Part shown: positions 5,129 through 7,312 of the stretch, piece by piece
How the letters are laid out: each line of letters begins with the position of its first letter
How positions within the stretch are numbered: position 1 is the first letter of the stretch
NCBI GenBank assembly: GCA_023249395.1
Contig: JAHFCS010000100.1
Location: forward strand, 1-7,312
Direction: 5' to 3'
From: Gemmatimonadota bacterium
GTDB lineage: Bacteria > Gemmatimonadota > Gemmatimonadetes > Gemmatimonadales > Gemmatimonadaceae
Length of the DNA stretch: 7,312 nt
The notes under the pieces: generated by a model
Told to the model about the DNA's origin: nothing
The model's database searches: none
Seen by the model: the letters and a program-made list of their open reading frames with translations, nothing else
Program-made: the position numbers and the translations under genes

Positions 5129-6128
5129 TCTGCGGGCGCGCCGGACTCTGCGCCGCCGCTCTTCCCGAATCCTTCCCGACCGCGCGCCTGGCGCTGTCGT
5201 GCTCGGCAAGAGAGGTCCGGAACTCATGATGGCCGTCCGGATCGGCTACAAAGTAGAGGTAGGACACGTTTGCCGGATACAGCGCTGCGACCAGACTGGG
5301 ACCGCCCGGCGAGGCGATCGGACCCGGAGGAAGTCCCGCGTGCTTGTACGTATTGTACGGCGACTCGACTTCCAGATCCTTGTAGAGAACGCGGGCGGTG
5401 TGTTTCCCGAGCGCATACTGAACCGTCGGATCGGCCTGGAGCAGCATACCCTCGCGCAGACGGTTGTGATACACGGCTGAGATGACGGGTCTCTCCTCGG
5501 GCCGCTTTGCTTCCTCCTCGATTATCGAAGCGAGCGTGACGATGTCGTTGCGGTTGAGCGTCAAGGCAGTGAGACGGGCATTCCACTCCGGTTTCCACTC
5601 GCGCTCGAATCGCTTGACCATCTCCCCCACCGCCTGGCGGGCGGTGGTGCCCTCGGGGAACGCGTACGTGTCGGGGAAGAGATAGCCCTCGAGATCTTTG
5701 GTCGGGATGTCGAGTCTCGCGAGCAGCGCGGTATCGCGCACGGCCGCCTTCACCGAATCCACCGGCACTCCAAGATTCTGGGCCAGCAATCGTGTTATCT
5801 GCTGGAGCGAGAAACCCTCAGGGATTGTAACGGTGTTGACGAGACCGTGTCCGCCGTTCAATGCGTCCAGTATGGCGGGCCACGGAGTTCCGCGCTTGAG
5901 TAGAAAGGTGCCCGGCTTGATGTTCCTGTCGTCCCCCTTGACGCGCGCATAGACCCTGAAGAGAAGCGGATAGCTGACGAGCCCGGCGCGCTTCAGCGAA
6001 TCGGTGGCTGCAGCGAAGCTCGCGCCCTTGGGAACGATGACCCTGATCGCGGCTCCGGTCGGGCCATTGCACGCCGAAACCATGACCGCGAGAGCCAGGC
6101 CGAGCGTCAGCGCACGCAAGGTCAGCAC
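5118..6128 (-). CDS. mltG: Endolytic peptidoglycan transglycosylase MltG (YceG-like)
   Basis: Cleaves nascent glycan strands at the inner membrane and is proposed to set strand length. It has 336 residues, against 340 in E. coli. The start is GTG 6128-6126, with AGAG 6 bases upstream inside the end of ruvX. A hydrophobic stretch (L4-V17) ends in V-S-A-C (17-20), a good lipobox, so this copy may be a lipoprotein cleaved before Cys20, where E. coli MltG has an uncleaved membrane helix. A LysM-like region (about 28-80) precedes the catalytic domain: E-G-Y-L-F-P-D-T-Y (147-155), A-S-I-I-E-E-E (200-206) with Glu204 equivalent to catalytic Glu218 of E. coli, then N-R-L-R-E-G-M, L-Q-A-D-P-T-V and P-P-G-P-I-A-S-P-G. 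The C-terminal tail is Ala/Arg/Ser-rich. Third gene of the rho-ruvX-mltG cluster; its frame is the same as ruvX's. Confidence 0.93.
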   Translation of the reverse strand: MLTLRALTLGLALAVMVSACNGPTGAAIRVIVPKGASFAAATDSLKRAGLVSYPLLFRVYARVKGDDRNIKPGTFLLKRGTPWPAILDALNGGHGLVNTVTIPEGFSLQQITRLLAQNLGVPVDSVKAAVRDTALLARLDIPTKDLEGYLFPDTYAFPEGTTARQAVGEMVKRFEREWKPEWNARLTALTLNRNDIVTLASIIEEEAKRPEERPVISAVYHNRLREGMLLQADPTVQYALGKHTARVLYKDLEVESPYNTYKHAGLPPGPIASPGGPSLVAALYPANVSYLYFVADPDGHHEFRTSLAEHDSARRAVGKDSGRAAAQSPARPQISR

Positions 6129-6131
6129 GTG

Positions 6132-6560
6132 TTACTCTGGCAGATTCAGGGCGTGGGTCAACAGTATCGTCGCGGCCATCGAATCAACGTCGCCCTTCCG
6201 CCCGCGCGTGGATCCGCCCATGTCGCGCACCGCGCGCAGCGACGCAGCCGTGGTGTACCGCTCGTCCTCGTACCGAACGGGAAGCCCGGTTCGCTTCTCG
6301 AGCTCGGCGCCGACGGCGCGAACTTCTCGCGTCCACTTCGTCTCCTCTCCATTTCCATCGAGTGGCAGTCCCAACAGGAAGCCTCTCGCCTCGAGCGTCT
6401 GGGCACGCCGGATGATCTCCGCCACCGGCGGTCGCTTTCCGGCGCGCCGTGCGATGTAACCCGCCGGCGATGCGATCATGCCGAGCGGATCGCTGATCGC
6501 CAGGCCGACGCGCTTCTGTCCATAATCGACCGCCAGGTAGCGTGCGAGAGCGGGTGACAT
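6132..6560 (-). CDS. ruvX: RuvX/YqgF-type Holliday junction resolvase-like nuclease
   Basis: RNase H-fold nuclease of the YqgF family. E. coli YqgF acts in 16S rRNA 5'-end processing, and other members cleave Holliday junctions, so the physiological substrate is uncertain. With ATG 6560-6558 it has 142 residues, a normal length. Motifs are A-V-D-Y-G-Q-K-R-V-G-L-A (10-21) with catalytic Asp12, L-G-L-P-L-D-G (63-69), E-D-E-R-Y-T-T (98-104) and G-D-V-D-S-M-A (123-129) with Asp126. These are the expected acidic residues. A longer in-frame start at 6596 would overlap the rho end and add 12 residues rich in Ser, so I prefer 6560. There GGGG is provided by the last codons of rho, and one base separates the rho stop from this ATG. 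That arrangement strongly implies translational coupling. Confidence 0.92.
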   Translation of the reverse strand: MSPALARYLAVDYGQKRVGLAISDPLGMIASPAGYIARRAGKRPPVAEIIRRAQTLEARGFLLGLPLDGNGEETKWTREVRAVGAELEKRTGLPVRYEDERYTTAASLRAVRDMGGSTRGRKGDVDSMAATILLTHALNLPE

Positions 6561-6561
6561 G

Positions 6562-7312
6562 TTACCCCTGTGCCATCTGCTGGAAGAACTCGGCATTGTT
6601 CTTCGACTTCTTCATCTGGCGCAGCAGAAACTCTATCGCCTCCGCCTCGGGCATGTCGGCGAGGAAATTACGGAGGAGGAAGACGCGGTTCATCTCGGCC
6701 TGCGTGAGAAGCAGCTCCTCCTTTCTCGTTCCCGACTTGAAGATGTCGATCGCCGGAAATACACGGCGGTCGGCGATCTTCCTGTCCAGCACGAGCTCCA
6801 TGTTGCCGGTTCCCTTGAACTCCTCAAAGATCACGTCGTCCATCCTCGATCCCGTTTCAGTGAGCGCGGTGGCGATGATCGTCAGCGATCCGCCGCCGTC
6901 GATCTTCCGCGCGCTGCCGAAGAAGCGCTTTGGCTTGTGAAGACCGGCGGCATCCACGCCGCCGGAGAGGATCTTTCCAGACTGCGGAGCGACAGCATTG
7001 TGCGCCCGCGCGAAGCGGGTGAGGGAGTCGAGCAGGATCACCACGTCCTTGCCGCTCTCTACGAGTCTCTTCGCTTTCTCGAGAACCATGTCGGCAACCT
7101 GGACGTGTCGCGCTGCGCCCTCATCGAAGGTCGAGCTGATCACCTCGGTCCGGATGGTGCTGGCGATCATCTCGGTCACCTCCTCCGGCCGCTCGTCGAT
7201 GAGCAGCATTATGATCGTCACCTCGGGGTGATTCTCGGAGATGGAGTTCGCGATCTTCTGGAGGAGGATCGTCTTTCCGGCTCTCGGAGGAGAGACGATG
7301 ATCCCGCGCTGT
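6562..7312 (-). CDS. rho: Transcription termination factor Rho, C-terminal part (gene continues past the right edge)
   Basis: RNA-dependent hexameric ATPase that ends transcription of untranslated RNA. Only the last 250 codons are present. The frame is open to the window edge, entering with Q-R-G-I-I-V-S, and the N-terminal RNA-binding domain lies outside. Visible are the Walker A P-P-R-A-G-K-T (about 7295-7270), L-L-I-D-E-R-P-E-E-V-T-E-M, the Walker B region V-V-I-L-L-D-S-L-T-R, the Q loop S-G-K-I-L-S-G-G-V-D, P-K-R-F-F-G-S-A-R, the R loop T-G-S-R-M-D-D, E-E-F-K-G-T-G-N-M-E-L, and R-V-F-P-A-I-D followed by S-G-T-R-K-E-E-L-L. The Walker A has Arg where E. coli has Lys181, and the R loop has Arg where E. 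coli has Lys326, both conservative. The Leu of L-I-D-E-R in the bicyclomycin pocket is kept. Stop TAA is at 6564-6562. First visible gene of the cluster with ruvX and mltG. Confidence 0.97.
   Translation of the reverse strand, partial: QRGIIVSPPRAGKTILLQKIANSISENHPEVTIIMLLIDERPEEVTEMIASTIRTEVISSTFDEGAARHVQVADMVLEKAKRLVESGKDVVILLDSLTRFARAHNAVAPQSGKILSGGVDAAGLHKPKRFFGSARKIDGGGSLTIIATALTETGSRMDDVIFEEFKGTGNMELVLDRKIADRRVFPAIDIFKSGTRKEELLLTQAEMNRVFLLRNFLADMPEAEAIEFLLRQMKKSKNNAEFFQQMAQG

Overview
This window reads as ordinary chromosomal housekeeping DNA from a GC-rich, Gram-negative-type bacterium. The gene content (an MltG with a lipobox-like N-terminus, AroH-type chorismate mutase, RuvX, Rho, a membrane-anchored HD-GYP protein) and the character of the proteins suggest Gemmatimonadota or a similar lineage. 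That placement is an impression from protein sequence, not a computed result. I see no transposase, integrase, CRISPR array, tRNA or rRNA, and no phage or defence island.

Left part (1-1391). Positions 1-87 hold nothing I recognise. A strong minus-strand intrinsic terminator (88-118) lies 50 bases beyond the stop of a probable 50-residue protein of unknown function (169-321, minus). The gap between it and the next gene contains five copies of a GTGTC/GACAC pentamer. A 262-residue protein (501-1289, minus) follows. It looks like a helical N-terminal domain joined to a methyltransferase-type Rossmann fold with a degraded SAM motif. A 102-base divergent intergenic region with a perfect 7-bp inverted repeat separates it from mutM.

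Middle part (1392-4180). mutM/fpg (plus; 8-oxoguanine repair) converges on an RlmI-type 23S rRNA m5C methyltransferase (minus) with a 10-base gap. The methyltransferase is divergent from a membrane-anchored HD-GYP c-di-GMP phosphodiesterase (plus), and their start codons are about 31 bases apart or may even overlap.

Right part (4128-7312). thiE (minus; thiamine phosphate synthase) overlaps the HD-GYP gene tail-to-tail by 53 bases and is divergent from aroH (plus; chorismate mutase) with 14 bases between starts. aroH overlaps mltG tail-to-tail by 11 bases. rho (partial, running off the right edge), ruvX and mltG form a tight minus-strand cluster with gaps of 1 and 3 bases, very probably one operon.

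The genes act in separate pathways: base-excision repair, rRNA modification, second-messenger turnover, thiamine and aromatic amino-acid synthesis, peptidoglycan processing, and transcription termination or RNA processing. The most unusual property is the packing: strands alternate, convergent ends overlap or nearly touch, and no intrinsic terminator is visible at any of the three convergent junctions. The best candidates for something undescribed are the 50-residue protein with its own terminator and the degenerate methyltransferase-like protein.
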